Of a stretch of 64,000 bases of DNA, positions 47,825 to 58,285 are shown in pieces. Positions within the stretch are counted from its first letter, which is position 1. Each line of letters begins with the position of its first letter. This DNA is from Methyloceanibacter stevinii. Lineage in GTDB: Bacteria; Pseudomonadota; Alphaproteobacteria; Rhizobiales; Methyloligellaceae. Both the position numbers and the translations under genes were made by a program. The notes beneath the pieces were generated by a model that was not told the origin of the DNA, searched no databases, and saw nothing but the letters and a program-made list of their open reading frames with translations. Location: positions 124,001 through 188,000 of the forward strand of contig NZ_LPWE01000011.1 in assembly GCF_001723355.1 (NCBI RefSeq), read 5' to 3'.

Positions 47825-48579
47825 ATGCCACCATCAATCAGCTTCTGTTTGGATGGTACCCGTATCTTTGCATCACGATCTTTCTGATCGGCAGCCTCCT
47901 GCGCTTCGATCGTGAGCAATACACATGGCGGTCGGGGTCGAGCCAGCTCCTGCGGCGCAGGCAGCTCACCTGGGGCTCGAACCTTTTTCATGTCGGTATC
48001 CTCGTCATCTTCCTCGGCCACTTCGTTGGCCTGCTGACGCCCATAGCCGTGTTCGATTTTCTCGGCATCTCTCATGGCTTCAAGCAGATGATGGCCATCG
48101 TGGTGGGCGGCATTGCGGGCATCGCCTGCTTTGTTGGGCTGACGTTGCTTGTGCACCGGCGCCTGTTTGACGCCCGCATCCGCAACACCTCGTCCTTTGG
48201 CGATATCGCGGTTCTCTTGTTGCTTTACGTTCAGCTCATCTTGGGTTTGGCCACCATTTTGATCTCACTGGAGCATTTGGATGGCGGGGAGATGCTGAAG
48301 TTCATGACCTGGGCACAAGGGATCATGACGCTGCAGCCTGGCGTGGCGGCGCTGGTCGCCGACGTCAATCCCATCTTCAAGCTGCATCTGTTCCTCGGCA
48401 TGACGATCTTCCTGGTCTTTCCATTCACCCGCCTCGTCCATATCTGGAGCGCGCCGGTCTGGTACCTTGGGCGGCGGGGCTATCAGGTGGTTCGCACCCG
48501 GGAGCAGGGCGGTCGCTATGGCAGGCGGCACGGGATGGCACCGCATCGCCCTGGCGATCGACCCATGCCGGCGGAGTGA
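47821..48579 (+). CDS. narI: Respiratory nitrate reductase gamma subunit (b-type cytochrome)
   Basis: A 252-residue membrane protein with five helices that takes electrons from quinol to NarH. Heme-ligand histidines are in SNLFHVGILVIFLGHFVGL and in the C-terminal helix FPFTRLVHIWSAPVWYL. The GTG start is chosen because it overlaps narJ; any longer frame upstream is narJ shadow. The C-terminal tail after the last helix is Arg/Gly rich. Its stop overlaps the PPIase start. Confidence 0.95.
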   Translation: MNATINQLLFGWYPYLCITIFLIGSLLRFDREQYTWRSGSSQLLRRRQLTWGSNLFHVGILVIFLGHFVGLLTPIAVFDFLGISHGFKQMMAIVVGGIAGIACFVGLTLLVHRRLFDARIRNTSSFGDIAVLLLLYVQLILGLATILISLEHLDGGEMLKFMTWAQGIMTLQPGVAALVADVNPIFKLHLFLGMTIFLVFPFTRLVHIWSAPVWYLGRRGYQVVRTREQGGRYGRRHGMAPHRPGDRPMPAE

Positions 48580-49418
48580 GTGCAGTGACGTGCGCCGCCC
48601 ATACGCTCCCGGAGCGCAGTCCCGTCAGTGTCAATGGCGTGGAGATTCCGCACGATGCCATCGCGCGCGAAGCGCAGCACCATCCGGCGTTCAAACCGAT
48701 CGAGGCGTGGCAGGCGGCGGCGCACGCGCTCGTCGTCCGCGAACTGTTGCTCCAGGAGGCGCGCCGCCTCGGCATGGCGCCGGTCCCCCGCCGGGACGCA
48801 AGCGGGCGCCGCGAGGCGGAAGATGAGGCCCTTATCCGAGAGCTGATCGAGCGGAAGGTCACGACACCAGAACCGGACGAAACAAGCTGCAGGCGCTACT
48901 ACGAGCACAATAGGCGCCGCTTCCGCTCGGAGCCGATCTATGAGGCCGCGCATATTCTGTTTCCAGCACGAGAGGACAGTGCGGAAGACTTCGCGGCGGC
49001 CGAACGCGCGGCCAACCTCGTCATTGGGGAGTTGCAGGCCCAGCCGTCCCGGTTCAGCGACTTGGCGCGGGCTCACTCGGCCTGCCCGTCGGCGGCCCAA
49101 GGCGGGAATCTCGGTCAGATAACAGCCGGTCAGACCACAACGGAATTCGAGGAAGCGCTCGTTGGACTGGCGCCCGGCACGATCAGCGAGAAGCCTGTGA
49201 AGACCCATTACGGGGTCCACATTATCCGCCTGGATCGCCGGATCGAAGGACAGGAATTGCCGTTCGAACTGGTCTCCGACAAAATCGCGGACTATCTCCG
49301 GGACAGCGTCGTCCGTCGCGCGGCTGCCCAATACATCGCCCGCCTCGTTTCGCAAGCGGAGATCGCAGGCGTCGTCCTCGCCGGTGCCGAGGCCCATCAA
49401 GTTAGCACGAGCGGGTAA
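48576..49418 (+). CDS. Parvulin-type peptidyl-prolyl isomerase of the nar operon
   Basis: A 280-residue NifM/SurA-like PPIase with no obvious signal peptide. The N-terminal helical half (ALVVRELLLQEARRLGMAP) is followed by the parvulin domain (YEAAHILFPAR; HSACPSAAQGGNLGQI; GVHIIRLDRR). GTG start overlaps the narI stop. PPIases in nar operons are known in other proteobacteria and are assumed to aid assembly of the enzyme; here it is the fifth gene of the operon. Confidence 0.85.
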   Translation: MSAVTCAAHTLPERSPVSVNGVEIPHDAIAREAQHHPAFKPIEAWQAAAHALVVRELLLQEARRLGMAPVPRRDASGRREAEDEALIRELIERKVTTPEPDETSCRRYYEHNRRRFRSEPIYEAAHILFPAREDSAEDFAAAERAANLVIGELQAQPSRFSDLARAHSACPSAAQGGNLGQITAGQTTTEFEEALVGLAPGTISEKPVKTHYGVHIIRLDRRIEGQELPFELVSDKIADYLRDSVVRRAAAQYIARLVSQAEIAGVVLAGAEAHQVSTSG

Positions 49419-49538
49419 TAGTCTGCCGGAGCCGCTGCCTGGGCCGGTTTGCCGCTGGTTCTGGGACGGTAGACGTTTGACCTTTCGGCACGGCGGTCGC
49501 TACCCTATGGGGCCACCTAGCAGAAAGGCCCCGGCGGG

Positions 49539-50245
49539 ATGACGAAATTGGACCGAAGCCTGATCCAGGCGTTGCCGGTTTTGCCGAAATGGATGCGGGC
49601 GAGCTGGACGATGTTATCGCCCGTGCCAAGGCGCAGCGCATCCCGAAAGGAACGGCGGTGTTCCGGCAGGGCGAGCCGACCAAGTCCTTCTTCGTGTTGC
49701 TGCACGGCCGGCTCAAAGTGGTGAAGGTCACCCCCAGCGGACAACAAGTCCTCATCCGCTTCGTCAATCCCGGCGACATCTACGGCATCGCCAAGGCGCT
49801 GAGCCGGGAGGATTACCCGGCGACGGCGACGGCTGTCATCGACAGCGTCACCCTCGTCTGGCCGAGCGATATTTGGGACGAGTTCATGACGTCTCATCCG
49901 TCCATGTCGTTGAACGTCATGCGGATGATGGGGGACCGGCTCCAGGAAGCCCATACCAGGGTCAAGGAACTGTCGACCGAGGAGGTGGAACGGCGTGTGG
50001 CCCACACATTGTTGCGGCTCATCGCCCAGTCCGGCCGTAGCACGGAGGAGGGCGTCATGATTGATTTCCCCATCACCCAACAAGATCTTGCCCAGGCGTC
50101 CGGAACGACGTTCCACAGCGTCAGCCGGATTCTCAGCGGGTGGGAAAGCGAGGGCCTTGTCACGATCGGGCGCCGAAAGGTCGTTGTCAGCGATGTCGAA
50201 GGCCTGTCGCACTTGGCCGAGCAGGCCCCTAGCGGCAAAGAGTAG
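49539..50245 (+). CDS. CRP/FNR family regulator without cysteines, frame broken near 49580
   Basis: A cAMP-binding-domain/HTH regulator of about 235 residues. The ATG at 49539 gives MTKLDRSLIQALPV, which joins EMDAGELDDVIARAKAQ if a base is restored in the T-run near 49578-49583. The effector domain has GTAVFRQGEPTKSFFVLL, and the HTH is QQDLAQASGTTFHSVSRILS. There is no cysteine anywhere in the protein, so it is not an oxygen-sensing FNR; the position beside nar/nnrS suggests a DNR/NnrR-like NO-responsive type (inference). Confidence 0.84.
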
Positions 50246-50354
50246 GTGGCGAATCCTTACACCTGAAACCGAGCTTGCGTTGAAGCAAGTTTGGCGACCC
50301 GCTCCGCCGCTACTATCCGTCCGTTTGAACCGGGAGGATGGAGTCCCACGGACG

Positions 50355-51541
50355 ATGCAGCGGAGACTCGAGCGGGATAGCGCTTTCGCGCTTTTTACCT
50401 ATGGTTTCCGGCCATTCTTCCTGGGGTCGGCGTTTTGGGCGGTCGTCGCCGTGGCTCTGTGGATCGGCGCGCTTGCCGGACTGTGGACCTTGGGCCAGGG
50501 CTACGGTGCTCTGGCATGGCACGCCCATGAGATGATCTTTGGCTATACGGGTGCGGTCGTTGCGGGATTTCTCCTGACAGCTGTCCCCAATTGGACAGGC
50601 CGTCTCCCGGTCGCGGGCTGGCGGTTGGCTCTGATATTCACGCTGTGGGGCGTGGCGCGCCTAGCGTTCCTTGTAACTGGGACCATCGGCCCGCTCCCGG
50701 CCGTCGTGCTCGATAGCTTGTTCTTGCCGTGTCTCTTGGTGTTGATGGCGCGTGAGGTTGTTGTCGGGCGCAATTGGCGTAATCTCAAGCCGCTCATCCT
50801 TGTCACGTTTCTCGCGGCGGCAGATATAGCGTTTCACGCAGAGGTCTTGACCGCAGGAAGCGCCAACTATGGGAGCCGGGTCGGGATTGCGGCCCTCATC
50901 GGACTGATCATGCTGATCGGCGGGCGCGTCGTTCCCAGCTTTACGCACACCTGGTTGATGCGAAACAAGGCCAAGCGCCTCCCGGTCTCGTTCGACCGTT
51001 TCGATGTGGTGACACTGCTCGCTTCGGCTGCCGCCCTCATCTCGTGGATTGTCGTTCCGCGAGCCGCCGGGACCGGCGTCTTGTTCCTGGGGGCCGCGCT
51101 CCTGCATTGTGTACGCCTATGGCGTTGGACCGGCCTGCAGACTTGGCGCGAGCCGCTCGTCTTTGTTCTCCACCTCGGCTACGCGTTCGTTCCGCTCGGT
51201 TTTTTTCTAGGGGCGATCGCGGTGCTCGTCCCGAACAGCTTTGCCGGCACTGAACCGCTTCACGCATGGACCGTGGGCGCCATCGGACTGATGACCCTTG
51301 CCATCATGACTCGTGCATCGCGTGGTCACACTGGACGGCCTCTTAGCGCTTCGGCCCTCACGATCCTCATGTATAGCGCCGTCGTGGCGGCGGCGCTGCT
51401 GCGCATCGGCGCCGGGCTCGTTCCGGAAGCCACGGGCCGTTGGTGACGGCTGCGGGTATAGCCTGGATCGCCGCCTTCATGCTCTTTGTTCTCGAATATG
51501 GGCCAATGCTGCTCGGACGGCGTGTGGAGCATGCCGGCTAG
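50355..51541 (+). CDS. nnrS: NnrS family NO-related membrane protein, frame broken near 51440
   Basis: A multi-spanning heme-copper membrane protein of about 395 residues. Seen: FTYGFRPFFLGSAFWAVVA at the N terminus, WHAHEMIFGYTGAVVAGFLL and MLIGGRVVPSFTHTWLMR, all typical. The main frame stops at 51446 (ATGRW), but restoring one base near 51440 adds TAAGIAWIAAFMLFVLEYGP and gives the normal last helix. NnrS is thought to protect against NO stress. Start at ATG 50355, just after the regulator gene. Confidence 0.86.
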
Positions 51542-51658
51542 GCGGGGAGCCAACAACTTTCGGCCGCGAGTTTGTCGCGGAGCAACGACCCGGAGCGGCG
51601 GAGCTGCTTTTAAGGGACCGCGCTCAATAGCCGCGTATGCGGAACAAGGAGGTGCGTG

Positions 51659-51931
51659 ATGCCAAACTCGAGGTTGTTGTGGGCCACCAAGGAGGAGCTA
51701 AGTCAACGGTACGCCTTGATGGATCAGATGATGGAGGCGCAAGGAGTCGATGTCCTTGCGGCGATACGCGTGGATGGCGGGCTTGCCTTTATCGAGGCAC
51801 GCGCCAAGTGCCGCTACTGTCAGCATGCTGGGGTATGCCGCCGCTGGCTGCTCGGTGACGGGGGAAGAAGGGCCGCGGATTTCTGTCCCAATGTCGCGTT
51901 CTTCCGGTCTTGCCCTAGACTCGACAGCTGA
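51659..51931 (+). CDS. DUF6455 family small cysteine protein
   Basis: A 90-residue protein with the cysteine pattern CRYCQHAGVCRRWL followed by FCPNVAFF near the C terminus, matching DUF6455. The four cysteines suggest a metal or disulfide site. The start is ATG 51659 with AGGAGG 7 bases before; a GTG lies 3 bases upstream. Small proteins of this family occur near denitrification genes; a role is unknown. Confidence 0.72.
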   Translation: MPNSRLLWATKEELSQRYALMDQMMEAQGVDVLAAIRVDGGLAFIEARAKCRYCQHAGVCRRWLLGDGGRRAADFCPNVAFFRSCPRLDS

Positions 51932-51949
51932 GGGCGCGCGTGCTCGACA

Positions 51950-53263
51950 CTAGTACTGATATCCAAGTCCGAAGATGACCTTCTGAGTGTCGACGAAGTA
52001 GTCGTCCGCTTGGTAGTTGGCATATTTGGCTTGCGCATAGAAACCGTCGCGCAAGGGCAGGTAGGAGTAGAAGTCGAACTCCGAGCCGTAGTCCAGGTTC
52101 TGCACCGCGGAGCGGAACTCGTGGTATTGGGCCAGGAGCAGCAGCCCGCCAAAATAGCTGAACGGGCCGCCGGTGTTCGTCGGCACCTTGTACTTCGCCT
52201 GCGCGTAGAAGTCCTGCAGGCCCGTGGGCGGGATGACCAGGAAGACGTCGGCGAAGCCGTTGAAGATATGTCCCGTGGCAAGGGGCGTCTGAAACGCAGC
52301 GACGCCATTGTCGCTGCCCAGCAGCTCATAGACGAGCGTGCCGGTGAACCCGGCTTTGCTTAGACCCTGCTCGACGCGCACATAGTCCGCATTGTAGTCG
52401 ACCGGGGCATCCCCGTAGCTGATCTGGTGCGCATACTCGAAGCGATAGTGGTAGTCGATGCCTCCGGTCAGCCCCTGCTTACCCTTGAGAAAACCGCCGA
52501 AGCTTGCGTTGGAAAGCGGGTCGAGGTCGTAGAGATCCATCAAATACGTGTAGGCCGTGAGCTTGCCGATTGAGAGCTCTTCGCTCTCGGCATGGATCAG
52601 ATGCACGTTCGAATTGATGTTTCCGGCCGGCGAACGGTCGCTGAAGATGCGGTTGACATTGCCGATATAGGCGTAGAGCAGCTCCACCCCGGGGAGCGCC
52701 GTGATGGTCGCCTTGGCACCATCGAAGGTCTGGTCGTTCTGACGCCAAGCCACCGAGCCGACATAGCGGAGATTGTCGAGGTTCTCCAAATAGCGGCCGC
52801 CGAGCAGCACCACGCCCGGAATGTTGTACGACTCTAGATAAGCCTGATCGACTTCCGCGGACTCGACGTCCGCCACGACCGGATACTGGGTGCGGCCGTT
52901 GATCGTGTTGTTGAAATCGTCGGGTCCAAGCTCGAGTACGAACTCTCCCTCGACGCCCGCCCGGAAACCATGGAAGAAGCCGGACTCGATGCCGGTCTTG
53001 TTGCGGATTGTCGAGGCGCGCGCGTTCTTTGGCTTGTTGCCCTGGTCCACATACTCGTAACGATACCGGGTGTCGGTCCAGAACCTAGCGTTCAAAAAGC
53101 CCTCGTGCGGCGGCTGGTAGCGCGTCGGCGCCCCTTGTTGCGGATTGTATGTTGCCTCCTGGGCAAACGCCGTAGCGCCGAACGCGACGACGGATGCAAG
53201 CAGTACGCATGGTCCGGCCACGAAATACCGTACTCTCGGCCGATGATCCGAGGGCGCCTTCAC
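51950..53263 (-). CDS. Outer-membrane porin-like protein (alginate-export domain type)
   Basis: A 437-residue exported beta-barrel protein. Signal peptide (VAGPCVLLASVVAFGATAFA), then an N-terminal QGAPTRYQPPHEGFLNARFW, a barrel of many aromatic-flanked strands and the terminal FGLGYQY with a C-terminal aromatic, the outer-membrane insertion signal. The GTG start at 53263 overlaps the expected NarK stop (GTGA), so it is coupled to the nitrate transporter; it may be a nitrate/nitrite outer-membrane channel (inference). The long upstream frame is NarK shadow. Confidence 0.76.
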   Translation of the reverse strand: MKAPSDHRPRVRYFVAGPCVLLASVVAFGATAFAQEATYNPQQGAPTRYQPPHEGFLNARFWTDTRYRYEYVDQGNKPKNARASTIRNKTGIESGFFHGFRAGVEGEFVLELGPDDFNNTINGRTQYPVVADVESAEVDQAYLESYNIPGVVLLGGRYLENLDNLRYVGSVAWRQNDQTFDGAKATITALPGVELLYAYIGNVNRIFSDRSPAGNINSNVHLIHAESEELSIGKLTAYTYLMDLYDLDPLSNASFGGFLKGKQGLTGGIDYHYRFEYAHQISYGDAPVDYNADYVRVEQGLSKAGFTGTLVYELLGSDNGVAAFQTPLATGHIFNGFADVFLVIPPTGLQDFYAQAKYKVPTNTGGPFSYFGGLLLLAQYHEFRSAVQNLDYGSEFDFYSYLPLRDGFYAQAKYANYQADDYFVDTQKVIFGLGYQY

Positions 53264-56042
53264 CTGCTGACGCCCGCCGGCACGGGAACGACCTCGGCGG
53301 CTTCCCGGCTTCTGCCGTCTTGCGCCTCGTGCCCGAGTCCGACGGGCCGCCGCGTTCGATGTCGTGGAGCAGGCCGGCGCGGCGGGTGTAGAACCACCAC
53401 GTGACCGCGATACACGTCGCGTAGAAACCCAAGAAGCCCCACAGCGCGAGTTCGGGTCCGCCGGTCGCCGCAATCGAGCTACCGTAGGCTTTGGGGATGA
53501 AGAAGGCGCCGTAGGCCGCAACGGCCGAGGTAAAGCCGATGATCGCCGCGGATTCCTTGTCGGCGTGGCGTGTCTGTTCGGCCGCGGTCAAGCCGGGCAT
53601 CAAGCGGCCGACTTCCTTGCGCATGATCGCCGGGATCATTTGGAAGGTCGAAGCGTTGCCGACGCCTGTTGCGAAGAACAAGATCAAGAACATCGCGAAG
53701 AAGCCCCAGAAGGCACCAGGCTGATCCTTGATACCTAGGAAGAAGAGGACACCAGCGACCGCGGCGATCATGACCGTGAACACCCAGATGGTGACGCGCC
53801 CGCCGCCCCAGCGGTCGGCGATCCATCCCGTCGCGGCGCGCGACAGAGCGCCGACCAGAGGTCCCAGGAAGACCAAGGGCAGCGAGTTCACTTCTGGGAA
53901 CTGGGTCTTGGCGAGAAGGGGAAAGCCCGCCGAGTAGCCGATGAATGAGCCGAACGTGCCCGTATACAGCCAGCACATGATCCAGTTGTGCTTCCGCTGG
54001 AAGATCACCGCCTGCTCGCTGAACGACGCTTTCGCCGAAGCGATATCGTTCATGCCGATCCAGGCAGCGACCGTGGTGACGAGCAGGAACGGTACCCAGA
54101 TGAATCCGGCATTCTGCAACCACAGCCGTGTGCCTTCCGACGTGGTCTGCGGCTCGCCCCCCACCACGCCGAAGACGCCGGCGGTAATCACCAGGGGCAC
54201 GACGAACTGAACGACGCTCACGCCGAGATTGCCGAGACCGGCGTTGAGCGCCAGCGCGTTGCCCTTCTCCTTTTTGGGGAAGAAGAAACTGATATTGGCC
54301 ATGGACGAAGCAAAGTTACCGCCGCCGAAGCCGCACAACAGTGCGAGGACAAGGAACAGCAAATAGGGCGTATCGGGATTCTGCACGGCGTAGCCGATGC
54401 CGAAGGCAGGTATGAGCAGTGAGGCGGTTGTCAACGCCGTCCACAATCGGCCGCCGAAAATGGGCACCATGAACGAATAGAAAATGCGGAACGTCGCGCC
54501 GGAGAGGCCTGGCAATGCCGCCAGCCAGAACAGCTGATCGGTGGAATAGGTGAAGCCGATCGCCGGGAGTTTAGCCACGACCACGCTCCACACCATCCAG
54601 ACCGCGAAAGCCAGCAGGAGCGCCGGCACGGAGATCCATAGATTGCGCCGCGCGATACGGCGCCCCGTGGTCTCCCAGAACGTCTCGTCTTCAGGGCGCC
54701 AGTCTTCGATCAGCCCATGGTGCGGGCCATGTTCCTCGTGGCTGTGCGCGTGCTCGAGCTCGGCGAGGGGCGGCAACTTGGCCAGCACGTCGCCGGCGGC
54801 GCGCTGCTCCATGTGGCGAATGGAGAAGTGCATCCAGGCGAGCGAGACGGCGACGATCAGGAACAGCAGCATGAAGCAGCTCGTCCAAATACTGGTCAGA
54901 TCGGCCATGACACCGAAGGCCAGCGGCAGCACGAAACCTCCGAGGCCGCCGATCATGCCGACCAATCCGCCGACCGAACCGACATTATTGCCGTAATAGA
55001 CGGGGATGTATTTGTAGACCGCGGCCTTGCCGAGCGACATGAAGAAGCCCAGAACGAAAATCGTGACCACAAACGGAATCAGATTCATCTGCGTCGAGAA
55101 GGAGATCGGTCCCTTAATGCCGTGGATTACATAGTCCGTTTGCGGGTAGGACAGCATCAACAGGCAAACCAGCGAGACCCCAAAGGTCCAGTACATGACC
55201 GTCCGCGCCCCGTAGCGGTCGGATAGATGCCCGCCATAGGCACGGAAGAGGCTTGCAGGGATCGAGTATAATGCCGCGAGCATGCCCGCGGTTTCGATGT
55301 CGAGCTTGTAAACGCCGATCATGTAGCGGGGCAGCCACAATGCGAGTGCCACGAACCCGCCGAACACGAAGAAGTAGTACAGCGAGAACCGCCAGACCTG
55401 CTGATGCCGCAGCGGCTCCAATTGGGCCAGCAGCGAGCGCGGCTTCTCATTGCGGGCGCGTCTGGCCTTGATCTCTGGGTCGTCGTCGGTGGCGAGCCAG
55501 AAGACGATCGCGGTGATGGCCAAGACGGACGCCCAAGCCACGGCGACCATCTGCCAGCCGAAGGCCACGAGCACGAACGGGGCTACGAACTTCGTGACCG
55601 CCGCGCCGACATTGCCGGCGCCGAAGATGCCGAGCGCCGTTCCTTGTTTCTCCGGCGGGAACCACTTGGACACATAGGCGATGCCGACGGCGAACGAGCC
55701 GCCTGCAAGCCCGACGCCGAGAGCCGCGACGAGCATCCACGGATAGGTGGTGGCGAAGGAGAGGAGGAAGGTGGCAGCAGCGGCCGACAACATGGTCAGG
55801 ACATAGACGACACGGCCGCCATACTGGTCCGTCCAGATGCCGAGCAATATGCGGCTGAGCGAGCCGGTCAGGATAGGCGTCCCGACAAGCAAGCCGAATT
55901 CGGTCTCGTTCAGACCGAGATTTTCTTGGATACGTACACCGATGATGGCAAAAATCGTCCACACGGCGAAGCACACCGTGAAGGCAACCGTCGAAAGCCA
56001 AAGAGCCCGGTTTGCCCCAGGCGTCGAACGCGTCGTGGTCAT
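53260..56042 (-). CDS. narK: NarK1-NarK2 fusion nitrate/nitrite transporter, frame broken near its 3' end
   Basis: About 927 residues made of two MFS domains. The first (about 1-420) has NETEFGLLVGTPILTGSLSR and GLAGGSFAVGIAYVSKWFPP; a His-rich linker (HAHSHEEHGPHHG) joins the second (about 480-910), with GFGGGNFASSMANISFFFPK. Such fusions occur in denitrifiers, one domain for nitrate/proton symport and one for nitrate/nitrite antiport. The printed frame runs on to 53085, but a single missing base near 53300 would switch it to a stop at 53260, overlapping the porin GTG; I take that as the true end. Start ATG 56042 with GGGAG. Confidence 0.88.
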
Positions 56043-56575
56043 CTCGGCACTCCCTGCGAACTGCTCGGGAGTACCCGGTTTTGACACACGATGGACGCGA
56101 ACGCCCCTGTGCCGCAGTCGGCTGTCCCGATGCGTGTCGTTTTCTCGGATCCCCTGTCTGGCTCGCGGCGCCCCATAACGGCGTGGTGCGCCCTAACTCA
56201 CCCTACATTGGCGTCCAAGGCTGGTCGGCCGTCCCGACGGGCGGCTGGGGGGAAGGCCGCAAACCGCAAGGACACGCCATGTTCTCGCCTTTATCGCCAG
56301 CCCGGCCCGGCGGAACGTTGACGCAGCGCAAGCTGGCCGACGATCGGGTTGGACAATGCTCGTGTCGGTGATGCGGCAGGGAAGGCCGGGCAGTGCGGTC
56401 CCGCAATCGCCGATAAGGGACCTATGGATTTCTAGCATCCTGGATCGCTGCGCTTGCCAGCAGAGTTGCGACATGGGGCGTGTGGCCAGGCTTGCTGCGA
56501 CCGACAGCGTAAGGCGAAAGGCTGCGACGGACATTTTAGTGCATCGAGGTCGATTAAAAAGTCGACGGCACGGCT
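56043..56575. other. Intergenic region between narK and the MocR gene, 533 bases
   Basis: No convincing gene seen, although short frames occur on both strands. It should carry the narK promoter and the end of the MocR gene. I saw no TTGAT-N4-ATCAA box. Confidence 0.55.
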
Positions 56576-58044
56576 TCAGACTCGCTTGGAGCGACCTGGA
56601 TTTGCCTTCACGAGCAGCTTAATCGCTTCTGAAATCTCATCTTCGCTGAGGGTTGCAAACCCGAGTCGGAAGGCCTCGGGCGCCTCGGCCGGCTTCAGGG
56701 TGAAATGAGCTCCCGGAAGAACAGAGAGACCAAGGTCGGCGGCGTCCGAGCCCAGGTTTCAGCGTGGAAGCCTGGGTTAAGCCTCAACCAAATCGCAAGC
56801 CCGCCCGCCGGAAGGACAAACTCGGCACATTTTGAGAAGTGTCTCTTCAGCAACCCATACAAGTAATCTCGGCGCGCGTGATAGACGCGGCGCGCCTTTC
56901 GAGCATGCCGTCGGAGCGTACCATCCGAAATTAACTCGCTGAGCGCGAGTTCTAGAAACACATCTCCTTGCCTGTCGATGGCCTCACGCCTATCGCTCAT
57001 ACGTTTGAGAATTTTGGGCGGTGCCACCGCGTAACCGATCCGAATGCCGGGCGCGAGAATCTTCGAAAGCGAGCCTACATAGACCACAGATGCATCACGT
57101 TCAGCGTGAGCCGCCAGAGGCAACACAGGGTGTCCGTCAAAGCGGTATTCATGATCGTAGTCGTCTTCGATTATGGTCAAGCGATACCGTCGGGCTAGTT
57201 GCAAGAGACGCAGTCGCCGCGCCGCGCCGAGGGTAGTTGTCGTGGGGTATTGGTGGTGCGGAGTTACGTACACGGCCTTGAGGCTAGGCTCTCGGGCAGC
57301 AAGCTGCTCTAGTCGATCAACGTTGATGCCGCCATCGTCCACCGGAACCGCCGCTACGCGTGCACCTGCCGCACGAATTGCGGCCCAGGCGAGCGGATAG
57401 CCTGGCGATTCGACGGCAATCTTCGATCCGGGCTCAGCGACAGCTGCAGCAGCGAGGTACAAGGCCATCTGGCTCCCCCGCGCGATCAGTACGTCATCGT
57501 AGTGGAGTGTTAGACCGCGTTCGTTTGTCAAGTAGTGGGCAAGCGATGTCCGGAGCGCCTCGTTACCGCGCGGGTCGCCATACGCGCCGTCAAGGAACAC
57601 CGGTGACTTCAAGGTTCTGCGAAATGCTCTGCCTAGTGCAGTAGTGGGGGCAATCCGGGGATCGGGCAAACCATCGGAAAGGCTCAGGGCTCGGCTGCAT
57701 TGCTTGGTGGCGTTGGGACGACCTGTGGCAGTGGTGTCTGCCAGACAACGCTCGCGACCGAAGTCCGGCAAGTCGTGCGCAACGAACGTGCCGCGAGATG
57801 GCTCCGTTACAAGCCAGCCCTGCATGGTGAGCTCGTGATAAGCGGCATCGACCGTGTTGCGGTTGAGCAGCAGGCTCTTCGACAGCGCGCGGGTTCCGGG
57901 GAGGGGATCACCGGGCTTGAGCCGCCCCCTCTCGATTTCGGCAATAATTGCACGAGAGAGTGCAAGAAAAATGGGTTCGCGTCCCTCTTGCTTCACCTCG
58001 ATCGCTAGTGTCGCGCCTTTGCCCATTGGTGCCGTCCGTTCCAC
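56576..58044 (-). CDS. GntR-HTH/aminotransferase (MocR/PdxR-type) regulator, frame broken near 56747
   Basis: An N-terminal GntR winged helix (REPIFLALSRAIIAEIERGR; TRALSKSLLLNRNTVDAAYH) joined to a PLP aminotransferase-like domain with the PLP lysine in SLSKILAPGIRIGYAV. The main frame ends at ELISP, but restoring one base near 56745-56750 gives LPGAHFTLKPAEAPEAFRLG and a normal end at 56576. Length then about 490. Effector is unknown. Divergent from xoxF with 241 bases between, so it may control it. Confidence 0.87.
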
Positions 58045-58285
58045 CTGACCGCTGCCGCACGAGTTGCCGGCTGAGGCATCTCTTGTGGCAGGCGAAGTCC
58101 AAGCCCGAGAATCAGATGAAGAACCGGCCTAGACAGTATATCGAATCCGGACCTGCAGGATAGGCCGGTTTGGAGATATCAAGAAGAGCCTGATGCCAAA
58201 AGTTCCCGGCCAAGCCGGGGCACTCAGGCAATTCAACTGGAGTGGCTTTCGGTTCCGTGGACCGAATCGCTAGGGAGGAAAATCT
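58045..58285. promoter_or_regulatory. Divergent region between the MocR-type gene and xoxF
   Basis: A 241-base region with no supported gene. It ends with a strong ribosome-binding site GGGAGGA (58273-58279) seven bases before the xoxF ATG. A small CCCGG-CCAAG-CCGGG inverted repeat lies near 58205-58220. No confident promoter box is assigned. Confidence 0.5.

Noticed and set aside
53085-53259. C-terminal extension of NarK past 53260
   Set aside because: Residues after GGPSDSGTRRK have no transporter character and read out of frame over the porin; a one-base repair gives a stop coupled to the porin start.
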